From contig NZ_NRRG01000011.1 of the NCBI RefSeq assembly GCF_016583575.1, positions 1 to 64,000 on the forward strand: a stretch of DNA of 64,000 nt, given 5' to 3'. Origin of the DNA: Thiocystis violacea (GTDB lineage: Bacteria > Pseudomonadota > Gammaproteobacteria > Chromatiales > Chromatiaceae). A model generated the notes under the pieces. The model saw nothing but the letters and a program-made list of their open reading frames with translations. It made no database searches and was not told where the DNA came from. Every line of letters starts with the position of its first letter. Position 1 is the stretch's first letter. This document shows positions 56,401-64,000 of the stretch, one piece after another. A program made the position numbers and the translations under genes.

Positions 56401-56986
56401 CTACACCGCGACCTCGGGGACGCTGACCTTCCTGGCGGGCGATACCGAGCAGACGGTGGCGGTGCCGATCCTGAACGATGAGGTCGCCGAGAGCACGGAG
56501 AGCTTCACGCTGGAGGTAAGCGGTGCCGACACCAACACGGCGACCGGCACGGGGACCATCCTGGACGATGATGGCGGCAGCGGGCCGGCCTGTGGCGCGC
56601 CGAGCTACAGCACCACCACGGATCGGGCGGCCTTCCTCTGGAACGACTGCGGTACCGACGTCTGGCACCTGCGCATCAGCGGTGGCAGCAATCCGCAATA
56701 TCCGCGTCACCTCGGCAGCATCGAATCCAGCCAGGCGTTCGCGGCGGTGAGCGGCTTCTCGATCGAGGCCAACGACGTGCTCAACACCAGTCAGGCGAAT
56801 CGGATTGCCTTTGATCTGGCGGTGGGCGGCACCTTCGAGGACGGCATCAACTTCACCCTGGCTTCGGGGGCGAGCGCCTGCTTCGCCCTGACCTCGCCGA
56901 CCACGCTTCCGGTGTTCGCCGGGGCGGATCGTCAGCCGGTGGATCCCGAGGTCGGGATTCCAGGGTTTGGGGTATGCACGCCTTAG
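53456..56986 (+). CDS. Large exported FG-GAP/ASPIC-UnbV protein with two Calx-beta/CGAP cassettes
   Basis: The 1176-residue protein has an N-terminal signal (CLVFALLTVGALPAVAQ). Residues ~30-600 hold FG-GAP/VCBS-type beta-propeller repeats with Ca-binding DxDGDG loops (SSGWGDFDGDGFPDLF; IGDFNGDLRTDI; ADLDNDMDLDVYF). An ASPIC/UnbV domain is at about 590-670 (NRDGIGAIIYA; VHFGLGSNQLVDIEVHWPSG). Then two cassettes each carry a Calx-beta domain (VNEGPTGQQAEFTVTLSPAP) and a ~125-residue domain starting CGAPxYSTTTDRAAFLWNDC. GTG 53456 has GAGG at good spacing; ATG 53474 is an alternative. It is probably a surface adhesin or matrix protein. No enzymatic motif seen. Confidence 0.85.
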   Translation: MYSSSFMSRLDGRCLVFALLTVGALPAVAQISFSNVTSTSGIEESGETFSSGWGDFDGDGFPDLFENKHQYTPTAVFFNQANPGAPGGRGFTDLAEQVLLNQPSLLVDTHGMTTADWDNDSDADVLEVTGAGYVFPVWVNDGSGNLTNQSGQLGFLYPTTWNRSGRPPTGGRSGLFFDYNNDGRLDALVTARDNYAAYRTPTAVFRQDLLSGNPNFVLDESTGVDLVNDVACESAMMAELSGDGVLDLICSDASRISRIWDTTTLPFGDLRSIVGDDIFNRYPADLAIGDFNGDLRTDIMAPTFWGADYGGNLVSTVDGRTLHGWFGTNVPYNSGFNFTASGNVTFEFDWWTAPANIFIGASGTNPALNTDLPIMPQQGVGHGDPHHVVVTLTQAQAAGLMTPNAADTKGVYIGYVNGQWQVRFSRINNWNIGMVVSAQTSLSQVTAVGGTKVGQGTTGNVLLYLQDQNHELVYTTGRVQAVNRSCNAAAAADLDNDMDLDVYFACTGELSNLPNVLYMNQGTGNFVPVPQAGGAEGQMPFGKAEAVMTADYDQDCRMDMYVTNGHHFRPFSYAGIHQLFRNTTANSNHCIQLDLVGTASNRDGIGAIIYAHTPDGRIQMREQSNGMHKKAQDFKRVHFGLGSNQLVDIEVHWPSGEEDYFSGLSVDQVVQLTEGTGDLSPSYSLAVNSVTVNEGPTGQQAEFTVTLSPAPGTGESVNVNYQTSNGSALAGSDYTTTSGTLTFLAGQITKTVTVPILNDSTPESTETFTLGVSSAVTSAATGTATIQDDDSNGSGPACGAPAYSTTTDRAAFLWNDCGTDVWHLRISGGSNPQYPRHLGSIESSQAFAAVSGFSIEANDVLNTSQANRIAFDLAVGGTFEDGINFTLASGASACFALTSPTTLPVFAGADRQPVNAQVGLPGFGVCAGGASHTVSVQNLSVNEGPEGQEGVFTVTLSPAPGMGEQVDVNYQTVNGSALAGSDYTATSGTLTFLAGDTEQTVAVPILNDEVAESTESFTLEVSGADTNTATGTGTILDDDGGSGPACGAPSYSTTTDRAAFLWNDCGTDVWHLRISGGSNPQYPRHLGSIESSQAFAAVSGFSIEANDVLNTSQANRIAFDLAVGGTFEDGINFTLASGASACFALTSPTTLPVFAGADRQPVDPEVGIPGFGVCTP
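55506..56247 (+). repeat. Calx-beta/CGAP cassette unit 1
   Basis: First of five ~740-bp units shared by the two large genes. It encodes a Calx-beta domain (through DDDSNGSGP) and a CGAP domain (55847-~56233). The CGAP part is almost identical in nucleotides to units 2, 4 and 5. Confidence 0.85.
56248..56986 (+). repeat. Calx-beta/CGAP cassette unit 2
   Basis: Second unit. Its Calx-beta part has diverged (VNEGPEGQEGVF; ILNDEVAESTESF), while its CGAP part is nearly the same DNA as unit 1. It ends the first protein with IPGFGVCTP. Confidence 0.85.
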
Positions 56987-57147
56987 TTGCTGGAGCAGGG
57001 ACGGTAAACGCCCGAGGATCCTAGCGGGCCATCGGAGGAGGGGTGGTCACCGCCGGCAGGGCCGGCCGATGGCCACCCCTGGTCGATCGCGAGGATCGGC
57101 CAACGCATCCAACAACACTTCGCTCGAAGCCAAATGGAGTATCGATC

Positions 57148-60100
57148 ATGACCGATGAGCGCCCAGTCTGCGTTCCACGGGTGGCTGAACGTCCGACACA
57201 CCATGCCCGCGGGCTGATCGCGGGAATCGTCGCGCTTGGGATGCCCTTGTGCGCCCTAGCCGACATCGCCTCGAATCAATTCGTCGAGGCCCGGAATGCC
57301 TCTGGAAATCCATTGATCGATCTGGGCGGCGAAACCTGGGGGGCGAGTTGGGGTGATCTGAATGGAGACGGCTTTCCGGATCTGTGGCTTGGCATGCACC
57401 AATACACGCCTAGCGCGCTCTTGCGTAGTAACGGCGCCCTGTCTTTCACCAATGTGATCGATACCTCCGTGATCAACGCCAGTGCTCATTATCGCGACGA
57501 TACCCACGGTGCCTCCTGGGCGGATTTCGACAACGATGGCGACGACGATCTGCTCGAAGCCTGCGGTGGTGGCGCCGGCGAGGCGAGTGGTGAAACCCCA
57601 ATCAGCGAGGAATGGCGTAACAACCTTTTCGTCAATAACGGCGGCGTCCTGAGCGAGCAAGGCCAGGTTTACGGCGTCGATTATCCCAGGGCACGGGGCC
57701 GCACGCCCTTGTGGCTGGATTATGAGAATGATGGCGAGTTGGATGTCGTCATTGGCGCCCTGCAATTGGCCGGACAATACCCATCCGCGCTCTTCCGCCA
57801 GAGCCCTGGGCTGTTCGAGGACGTCTCCACGCAGACGGGCTTCAACGCGGGCAGTTGCGAAAACCTCATGCTGTCGCCCGATGGTCCGGATGCGGCGACG
57901 GCCCTGATCTGCGGTAATACCTCGCAAATCGGCGCTATCTACGACATTACGAGCATTCCCTTCACCGATCTGCGTAACGCGATCGGTAACGATATCTACA
58001 GTGCTTACCCCTTTGATCTGTCGATCGCCGATTTCAACGGGGATCTGCGGCCCGATATCTTCGCCGTTCCGTCCCCGCCGAACGTGGCTGCGGCGGTCAG
58101 GCTGGAGCAGGGCGACCGGATTCAGTCCACGCTCCCGACGTCCAGCACCGAGCGCGGCTTCTCCTTCACGGCGACCGGCGATGTTCAGGTGAGCTTCGGC
58201 TGGGAAACCGAGACCGGCAATATCTCGCTGGGCGCCAATGGGGTCGCGCCCCCGAGCGGTTCCGATCCCGGTCTGACGCCGCCCAATGCCTGGCCGCATC
58301 GGGTGCAACTCACGCTCTCCACGAGCGACCCGAATCTGATCGGTCTGCCCGCCAGTCGGACCCAGGGAATCTACATCGGTTATCAGGACAGTCGCTGGCA
58401 CATCCGGGTCGTGAATCTCGACCATAGTCTCAATGTGTCGGCGATCGCCAACGCCATCTCGGTCCCGCAGCCCTTCGGCTCGGTCGGCACGACCCAGGGC
58501 AATACCCTGGCCCCCATCCTGTTCGAGAACGAGAACGGCGTGCTCCGGCGCACGACCAACAGCGAGACCTTCCTGGATCCGGTTTCCATGATCCAGACCT
58601 ACGGCCGTTCGGTCGTCTCCGGGGATTTCGACAACGACATGGATGTGGACGTCTATGTCGGCGCCACCGGGCCGGTGGCCAACGTGGCCAATCTACTGTT
58701 CGACAATCAGGGCAACGGAACCTTCCGGGTGGCGAGTGGCGCCGGTGGCGCGGCTGGAAGTCTGCTGGGCAAGACGGATGTCGTGACCAGCGTCGATTAC
58801 AACCGCGATGGTTGTCTGGATCTCTTCGTCGCCCAGGGGGGCTACCCGGCACCCTTTGCCTACGCGGCAAACCATCAATTGTTTCGCAACCAGTGCAGCG
58901 GCAATCGCTGGATTCAGATCGACCTTGATGGATTGGTCTCGAACGCCAACGGCATCGGCGCCGTGCTGTACGCCAGTACCCCGGATGGCCAGATCCAGAT
59001 GCGCGAGCAGGCGAACGGCACGCACAGAAACGCGCAGGACTTCCGTCGCATCCACTTTGGCTTGGGTTCCAATCAGCAGGTCGACATCGAGGTGCATTGG
59101 CCGAGCGGCGTGGTGGACCATTTCACCGGTCTGAGCACGAACCAGGTGGTCGAACTCACGGAGGGCGAGGGCGGCGCGTCTCCGAGCCATACCCTGGCCG
59201 TCAACGATGTCAGCGTCAACGAGGGGCCGACGGGTCAGCAGGCGGGGTTCACGGTAACCCTCTCGCCCGCGCCGGGCGCGGGTGAGTCGGTCAATGTCAA
59301 CTACCAGACGGCCAACGGCGGCGCGCTAGCGGGCAGCGACTACACCACGACCTCGGGGACGCTGACCTTCCTGGCCGGGCAGACCACGAAAACGGTAACG
59401 GTGCCGATCCTGAACGACAGCACCCCGGAGAGCACGGAGACCTTCACCCTGGGGGTGAGCAGCACAGTCACCAATGCCGCGACCGGCACGGCCACCATCC
59501 TGGATGACGACAGTGGCGGTGGTGGCCCGGTCTGTGGTGCCCCGACCTACAGTGCGACCACGGATCGGGCGGCCTTCCTCTGGAACGACTGCGGCACCAA
59601 CGTCTGGCATCTGCGCGTCACCGGCGGGGGTAACACGCTGTATCCGCGTCATCTGGGCAGTATCGAATCCAGCCAGGCGTTCGCGGCGGTGAGCGGCTTC
59701 TCGATCGAGGCCAACGACGTGCTCAACACCAGTCAGGCGAATCGGATTGCCTTTGATCTGGCGGTGGGTGGCACCTTCGAGGACGGCATCAACTTCACCC
59801 TGGCTTCGGGGGCGACTGCCTGCTTTGACCTGACCTCGCCAACCACGCTTCCGGTGTTCGCCGGGGCGACGCGCGAGCCGGTGAATGCGCAAGTAGGACT
59901 CCCTGACTTCGGGGCCTGCGCCGGGGGGGCGACCCATACCCTGGGTATCGCTAACCTCAGCCTGAACGAGGGACCGACGGGCCAGCAGGCGGAGTTCACG
60001 GTGAGTTTGTCACCGGCGCCGGCGAGCGGCACCTCGGTGTCCGTGGCCTACCAGACGGTCAACGGCAGTGCCGTAGCGGGCAGTGACTACACCGCGACCT

Positions 60101-61422
60101 CGGGGTCGCTGACCTTCCTGGCCGGTCAGACCACGGCGACGGTGACGGTGACGGTGCCGATCCTGAACGACACGATCGCCGAGGGCACGGAGAGCTTCAC
60201 CCTGACGGCGAGCAGCCCGGTCAGCAACAGTGCGACCGGCACGGGAACCATCCTGGACGATGACGGCGGCAGCGGGCCGGCCTGTGGCGCACCGAGCTAC
60301 AGCACCACCACGGATCGGGCGGCCTTCCTCTGGAACGACTGCGGCACCGACGTCTGGCACCTGCGTATCAGCGGTGGGAGCAATCCGCAATATCCGCGTC
60401 ACCTGGGCAGCATCGAATCCAGCCAGGCGTTCGCGGCGGTGAGCGGCTTCTCGATCGAGGCCAACGACGTGCTCAACACCAGTCAGGCGAACCGGATTGC
60501 CTTTGATCTGGCGGTGGGCGGCACCTTCGAGGACGGCATCAACTTTACCCTGGCTTCGGGGGCGAGCGCCTGCTTTGACCTGACCTCGCCGACCACGCTT
60601 GCGGTGTTCGCCGGGGCGGATCGTCAGCCGGTGACTGCCCAGGTGGGGCTGCCTGGCTTTGGAGTCTGCACCGGGGGGGCGACCCATACCCTGGGTATCG
60701 CTAACCTCAGCCTGAACGAGGGACCGACGGGCCAGCAGGCGGAATTCACGGTGAGTTTGTCACCGGCGCCGGCGAGCGGCAGCTCGGTGTCCGTGGCCTA
60801 CCAGACGGTCAACGGCAGTGCCGTGGTGGGCAGTGACTACACCGCGACCTCGGGGTCGCTGACCTTCCTGGCCGGTCAGACCACGGCGACGGTGACGGTG
60901 CCGATCCTGAACGACACGATCGCCGAGGGCACGGAGAGCTTCACCCTGACGGCGAGCAGCCCGGTCAGCAACAGCGCGACCGGCACGGGGACCATCCTGG
61001 ACGATGACGGCGGCAGCGGGCCGGCCTGTGGCGCACCGAGCTACAGCACCACCACGGATCGGGCGGCCTTCCTCTGGAACGACTGCGGCACCGACGTCTG
61101 GCACCTGCGTATCAGCGGTGGGAGCAATCCGCAATATCCGCGTCACCTGGGCAGCATCGAATCCAGCCAGGCGTTCGCGGCGGTGAGCGGCTTCTCGATC
61201 GAGGCCAACGACGTGCTCAACACCAGTCAGGCGAACCGGATCGTCTTCGAGCTGGCGGTGGGCGGCACCTTCGAGGACGGCATCAACTTTACCCTGGCTT
61301 CGGGGGCGAGCGCCTGCTTTGACCTGACCTCGCCGACCACGCTTCCGGTGTTCGCCGGGGCGGATCGTCAGCCGGTGGATCGGACGGTGGGAATCCCCGG
61401 TTTCGGGGTCTGTACGCCTTGA
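57148..61422 (+). CDS. Large exported FG-GAP/ASPIC-UnbV protein with three Calx-beta/CGAP cassettes
   Basis: The 1424-residue paralog of the protein encoded at 53456 has an N-terminal hydrophobic export signal (LIAGIVALGMPLCALA). FG-GAP-type repeats follow (WGASWGDLNGDGFPDLW; SWADFDNDGDDDLLE; IADFNGDLRPDIF), then an ASPIC/UnbV domain (NANGIGAVLYA; IHFGLGSNQQVDIEVHWPSG) and three Calx-beta/CGAP cassettes. ATG 57148 has GGAG at 8-nt spacing and begins MTDERPVC. It lies 161 bp after its paralog in the same direction, so a tandem duplication is likely. Function is probably extracellular, calcium-dependent structure or adhesion. Confidence 0.85.
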   Translation: MTDERPVCVPRVAERPTHHARGLIAGIVALGMPLCALADIASNQFVEARNASGNPLIDLGGETWGASWGDLNGDGFPDLWLGMHQYTPSALLRSNGALSFTNVIDTSVINASAHYRDDTHGASWADFDNDGDDDLLEACGGGAGEASGETPISEEWRNNLFVNNGGVLSEQGQVYGVDYPRARGRTPLWLDYENDGELDVVIGALQLAGQYPSALFRQSPGLFEDVSTQTGFNAGSCENLMLSPDGPDAATALICGNTSQIGAIYDITSIPFTDLRNAIGNDIYSAYPFDLSIADFNGDLRPDIFAVPSPPNVAAAVRLEQGDRIQSTLPTSSTERGFSFTATGDVQVSFGWETETGNISLGANGVAPPSGSDPGLTPPNAWPHRVQLTLSTSDPNLIGLPASRTQGIYIGYQDSRWHIRVVNLDHSLNVSAIANAISVPQPFGSVGTTQGNTLAPILFENENGVLRRTTNSETFLDPVSMIQTYGRSVVSGDFDNDMDVDVYVGATGPVANVANLLFDNQGNGTFRVASGAGGAAGSLLGKTDVVTSVDYNRDGCLDLFVAQGGYPAPFAYAANHQLFRNQCSGNRWIQIDLDGLVSNANGIGAVLYASTPDGQIQMREQANGTHRNAQDFRRIHFGLGSNQQVDIEVHWPSGVVDHFTGLSTNQVVELTEGEGGASPSHTLAVNDVSVNEGPTGQQAGFTVTLSPAPGAGESVNVNYQTANGGALAGSDYTTTSGTLTFLAGQTTKTVTVPILNDSTPESTETFTLGVSSTVTNAATGTATILDDDSGGGGPVCGAPTYSATTDRAAFLWNDCGTNVWHLRVTGGGNTLYPRHLGSIESSQAFAAVSGFSIEANDVLNTSQANRIAFDLAVGGTFEDGINFTLASGATACFDLTSPTTLPVFAGATREPVNAQVGLPDFGACAGGATHTLGIANLSLNEGPTGQQAEFTVSLSPAPASGTSVSVAYQTVNGSAVAGSDYTATSGSLTFLAGQTTATVTVTVPILNDTIAEGTESFTLTASSPVSNSATGTGTILDDDGGSGPACGAPSYSTTTDRAAFLWNDCGTDVWHLRISGGSNPQYPRHLGSIESSQAFAAVSGFSIEANDVLNTSQANRIAFDLAVGGTFEDGINFTLASGASACFDLTSPTTLAVFAGADRQPVTAQVGLPGFGVCTGGATHTLGIANLSLNEGPTGQQAEFTVSLSPAPASGSSVSVAYQTVNGSAVVGSDYTATSGSLTFLAGQTTATVTVPILNDTIAEGTESFTLTASSPVSNSATGTGTILDDDGGSGPACGAPSYSTTTDRAAFLWNDCGTDVWHLRISGGSNPQYPRHLGSIESSQAFAAVSGFSIEANDVLNTSQANRIVFELAVGGTFEDGINFTLASGASACFDLTSPTTLPVFAGADRQPVDRTVGIPGFGVCTP
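59188..59931 (+). repeat. Calx-beta/CGAP cassette unit 3
   Basis: First unit in the second gene. Its Calx-beta part matches unit 1 closely (TPESTETFTLGVSS). Its CGAP part shows the most changes at the beginning (CGAPTYSATTDRA; VTGGGNTLYPRH) but is near-identical after the IESSQAF segment. Confidence 0.85.
59932..60675 (+). repeat. Calx-beta/CGAP cassette unit 4
   Basis: Nearly a copy of unit 5, with one extra GTGACG at about 60141-60155. The protein therefore reads ATVTVTVPIL rather than ATVTVPIL, a six-base in-frame slippage difference. Confidence 0.85.
60676..61422 (+). repeat. Calx-beta/CGAP cassette unit 5
   Basis: Last unit, nearly identical to unit 4 except for small changes (SAVVGSDY for SAVAGSDY; NRIVFELAVGG for NRIAFDLAVGG) and the shorter TVTV run. 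It ends the protein with IPGFGVCTP, exactly like unit 2. Confidence 0.85.
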
Positions 61423-61526
61423 CGCGATACAGACTGGCTTGAGCCTGTCTCCACCGAGACAGGCCAGCCAGTGGTTTCGCATCGACGCTCGACCGAATAT
61501 TGACCTAATGCCGGAGTTTCCTCGAC

Positions 61527-62525
61527 ATGCTCGATTCGCCGCGACACGCCATGCCAGCTCAATCGAACGAGCCGTTCTTCCTGATCGGCTCTCCCAGATC
61601 GGGAACCACCCTGCTGGTGCAGATCTTGAACCGACACTCGCGGTTGTTCATTCCGCCGGAGACCGACTTCTTTTATTACCTCAATCTCTATGGCTTCTTG
61701 AAGCGACCCTTCCGTGAGATCTGGGCGACGCGCTTTCTCGATCTGTATGTTGCCACCCGGTCGGCATCCATGCTGGGTTTATCCAGCATTCCAGGACTGA
61801 AGCCGCGTTTGCTGGAGAATGTTTCTAGCTACCAAGAGATGTTCGTCCGTCTGATGGTCATTCTCAACGAGCCCTCGGGCAAACCGCGTTGGGGCGAGAA
61901 GACCCCTCATCATCTGCATGCCGCCGACATGATCATGGCGTTGTTTCCCAATGCGCCCATGATCGCGATAGTGCGTGATGGGCGGGCCGTTACACGCAGT
62001 CGACTTCAGAAACAGAATTGGGAACAGAACCTTTTTGGCGCGGCGCTGATCTGGCGGAAGGACAGTCGGCGTTTGATGCGGCTGATGCGCGATCACGACG
62101 AGCGTATTCTCGTGATCCGATACGAGGATCTGGTTTCCAGCCCCAAGGTTGTCATTAGCCGGGTTTGCGCCTTCCTCGGCGAGGAGTTCCAGCCAGGGAT
62201 GATGGATAGCGCGAATGAAGTCGAGACCAGGTTCGAGGCTTATTACAGACAATCATGGATGGCCAAATCCAAGGATGCGATCGACCCGAGTCGAACCGAG
62301 GCATGGCGCGCCACTTTTTCGGACAGGGAACTGTCCTTGATTCATCACGTACAGCAGGAGGATCTTCGTTACTGGGGCTATGAGGTGGAGGGCGAGGTTT
62401 CAGGCGGTGACTGGCGCTGGTTGCTGTTACGTGAACAACTCCGACATGGTTTGTACCGAGTGAAGCGCAGGCTGGCGATTTTCAGCAAGACGCATGCGAT
62501 CGGTTTTTCCAGGAAATGCGCCTGA
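61527..62525 (+). CDS. Sulfotransferase family protein
   Basis: The 332-residue protein has a PAPS-dependent sulfotransferase fold. The 5'-phosphosulfate loop is FFLIGSPRSGTTLLVQIL (residues ~17-34), followed by GEKTPHHLHAAD and a 3'-phosphate-type motif IAIVRDGRAVTRSR; ILVIRYEDLVSSPK is also characteristic. No signal peptide is seen, so it acts in the cytoplasm, probably on a glycan or lipid intermediate. GGAG precedes the ATG. It sits between the large surface-protein genes and a sulfatase gene, suggesting a sulfated surface product. Confidence 0.88.
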   Translation: MLDSPRHAMPAQSNEPFFLIGSPRSGTTLLVQILNRHSRLFIPPETDFFYYLNLYGFLKRPFREIWATRFLDLYVATRSASMLGLSSIPGLKPRLLENVSSYQEMFVRLMVILNEPSGKPRWGEKTPHHLHAADMIMALFPNAPMIAIVRDGRAVTRSRLQKQNWEQNLFGAALIWRKDSRRLMRLMRDHDERILVIRYEDLVSSPKVVISRVCAFLGEEFQPGMMDSANEVETRFEAYYRQSWMAKSKDAIDPSRTEAWRATFSDRELSLIHHVQQEDLRYWGYEVEGEVSGGDWRWLLLREQLRHGLYRVKRRLAIFSKTHAIGFSRKCA

Positions 62526-62641
62526 GGGTTGGGATATGCCGCGTGACATTCTTGCGCGCCGTGGTTTGTATTCCACGATGACGCCATGTCCAGGCAATGA
62601 TTCCGTTCGTTTCTATTCGATAGCCGCATGGGGTGAAACAT

Positions 62642-64000
62642 ATGAGTGAGTGTAAAGGATGGCGGTGGCTCAAGCGTATTCAGGATGTGCTTGTTTGGGT
62701 GATCCTGATCGGCTGGGGGCTCTCCGGAACGGTCTTCGCTCAGGGACTCGACGCCTGTGGAGCCCCGAGTTACAACGTCTCGACCGACACGGGGCTTTAT
62801 CTTTGGCAGGAGAACTGCGAAAGCGCCACCCGGACTTTCGCCGTGCGCGCCTTGGCTGGCGGCCAGGCGAGGGTCTTGACCTACGATGGTCGCATCGACG
62901 CGGATCAGGCCCTGCTGGGGGCGAGTCCGCTGTCCTTGGAGTCCAACGACCTGTTGGAACTGACTCAGGGGGCGCTTCAGCTCAATTATCGGATGACCGT
63001 CGGCAGCGGTTGGTATGACGGTTTCAATCTTGTCGCGCCCAGCGGGATGAATTCATGCTTTGGCGCCAATCTGCCGCCTGGCACCGAGATCAGGGTGGGT
63101 CCCGACGCCACGCCCATAGGCGCGCCGTTCAATCTGGAAACCTTCGAGCCCTGCCCGGTGGAGACGGCGCCGATCGTCTGTGGCGCGCCGACCTTGGACG
63201 GCGCGACCAACTCCGGACTCTATCTCTGGGAGGACAACTGCGGGGGAGGCGCCAGTCGGGCCTTTACCCTAAGGGCGTTGGCGGGCGGCCTTGCGACGAT
63301 CCAGACCTACGCGGGAAGCCTGAACGCCGGTGCGCCGCTTCAGAGCGCGACGCGCGTTTCACTTGAGTCCAGCGATCTCCTGGAACTGGTCGAGGGAAAC
63401 CAGCGGCTCAACTACCGGCTCAACGTCGGCAGCCCATGGTATGACGGTTTCAGCTTCGCGGCCCCGAGTGCAACGAGTCTGTGCTTTGGAACCGATTTGC
63501 CGGTGGGCACCCAGGTTCACGTGGGTCGCGAGGCAGTGCCGGTCAGCACCCCCTTCGACCTCTCGACCCTGGGAACCTGCGCGACGACTCCACCGCCGGT
63601 GGACGATCGGATGAACATTGTCGTCATCCTGACCGACGATCAGCGCTGGGACACCATGGATAGCACGCCCAATATCGAGGCCCTGGCCTCCCAGGGGGTT
63701 CGGTTCTCGAATGCCTTCGTCTCCTATCCAGTGTGCGAGCCGGTGCGTACCAGTATGTTGTCCGGTGGATTCCGGGCCTCCAATACTGGGGTGATCAGCA
63801 ACAATATCAACATCGCGCCGTTCGCCAATTACAACGACCGCGACACGATCGCCGTGCGACTTCAGCAGGCCGGGTATCAAACGCTCTATGTCGGGAAGTA
63901 CCTCTCTGGCTATCCCACCCGCAAGACCTATGTGCCGCCTGGCTGGACACGCTGGATGGCCAACAATCAAGGCTCTACCTTACCTTGGACCGGCTTTACG
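62642..64000 (+). CDS. Exported sulfatase with two N-terminal CGAP-like domains (3' end outside window)
   Basis: The first 453 codons are in the window and open to the end. A signal peptide (VLVWVILIGWGLSGTVFAQ) is followed by two ~140-residue domains beginning LDACGAPSYNVSTDTGLYLW and IVCGAPTLDGATNSGLYLW. These resemble the CGAP domain of the upstream giant proteins. From residue ~325 a sulfatase starts: metal-binding NIVVILTDDQRWD (Asp332/Asp333) and the formylglycine motif C365-E-P-V-R in YPVCEPVRTSMLSGG. Such enzymes hydrolyse sulfate esters after a maturase converts the Cys. The ATG at 62642 has only a weak ribosome-binding site. Confidence 0.88.
   Translation, partial: MSECKGWRWLKRIQDVLVWVILIGWGLSGTVFAQGLDACGAPSYNVSTDTGLYLWQENCESATRTFAVRALAGGQARVLTYDGRIDADQALLGASPLSLESNDLLELTQGALQLNYRMTVGSGWYDGFNLVAPSGMNSCFGANLPPGTEIRVGPDATPIGAPFNLETFEPCPVETAPIVCGAPTLDGATNSGLYLWEDNCGGGASRAFTLRALAGGLATIQTYAGSLNAGAPLQSATRVSLESSDLLELVEGNQRLNYRLNVGSPWYDGFSFAAPSATSLCFGTDLPVGTQVHVGREAVPVSTPFDLSTLGTCATTPPPVDDRMNIVVILTDDQRWDTMDSTPNIEALASQGVRFSNAFVSYPVCEPVRTSMLSGGFRASNTGVISNNINIAPFANYNDRDTIAVRLQQAGYQTLYVGKYLSGYPTRKTYVPPGWTRWMANNQGSTLPWTGFT

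Noticed and set aside
54935-59190. Several long minus frames across the FG-GAP/Calx-beta genes
   Set aside because: They mirror the repeat cassettes of the + strand genes and contain no domain; repeat-driven antisense frames.

Overview
The window is a GC-rich, gene-dense stretch of bacterial chromosome. The housekeeping genes (uvrC, pgsA, ileS, cca, parC, the exbB-exbD-msbA-lpxK-kdsB envelope operon and a type IVa minor-pilin cluster) point to a Gram-negative gammaproteobacterium. The overall gene content resembles the Chromatiales (purple sulfur bacteria and relatives), but no photosynthesis or sulfur-oxidation gene lies here, so that placement is an inference.

Layout: 1-2786 holds half of a dispersed repeat, uvrC, pgsA and a tRNA-Gly(GCC) with its own clear promoter. 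Behind the tRNA, 2880-3690 is a graveyard of a frameshifted integrase, a frameshifted HicB-like antitoxin and a transposase stub. 3780-9560 carries redox genes (FAD oxidoreductase, ferredoxin-NADP reductase, glutathione peroxidase, an Fe-S oxidoreductase with its DUF3501 partner) and a HAD phosphatase, ending at a terminator shared with the converging ileS. 12851-17473 has an HD-GYP protein, a secreted double methyltransferase and a membrane-anchored protein of unknown function. 17901-22456 holds an EamA transporter, two radical-SAM enzymes, a lipoprotein with two four-cysteine repeats and a secreted Gly/Pro-rich protein.

22930-33910 is a surface-polysaccharide cluster. It contains three COG5610-type proteins (one with a lost HAD nucleophile, one intact, one lacking the HAD domain), a glycosyltransferase-FkbM methyltransferase fusion, a UDP-glucuronate decarboxylase, a GalE-type epimerase and a small methyltransferase. 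Two nearly complete copies of a ~190-bp palindromic MITE-like repeat sit in its last third. After a TetR regulator, a DUF2939 protein and cca comes an apparent insertion at about 36.7-40.6 kb. It carries a compact three-gene operon: a MerR-like HTH protein, an N6-adenine DNA methyltransferase fused at its C-terminus to a DUF2384/Xre-MbcA-type antitoxin module, and a RES-domain toxin. All three genes are joined by ATGA overlaps. This is my best candidate for an undescribed system: a DNA methyltransferase that doubles as the antitoxin of an NAD-attacking toxin.

41479-52767 returns to core genes: parC, the minor pilins pilE-fimT-pilW-pilX-pilV (no pilY1, and PilW/PilX carry calcium-loop sequences), then ExbBD-MsbA-LpxK-KdsB. 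53456-64000 encodes large exported proteins: two paralogous FG-GAP/ASPIC-UnbV proteins ending in five copies of a ~740-bp Calx-beta plus 'CGAP' cassette, a sulfotransferase, and a sulfatase (cut by the window end) whose N-terminus carries two divergent copies of the same CGAP domain.
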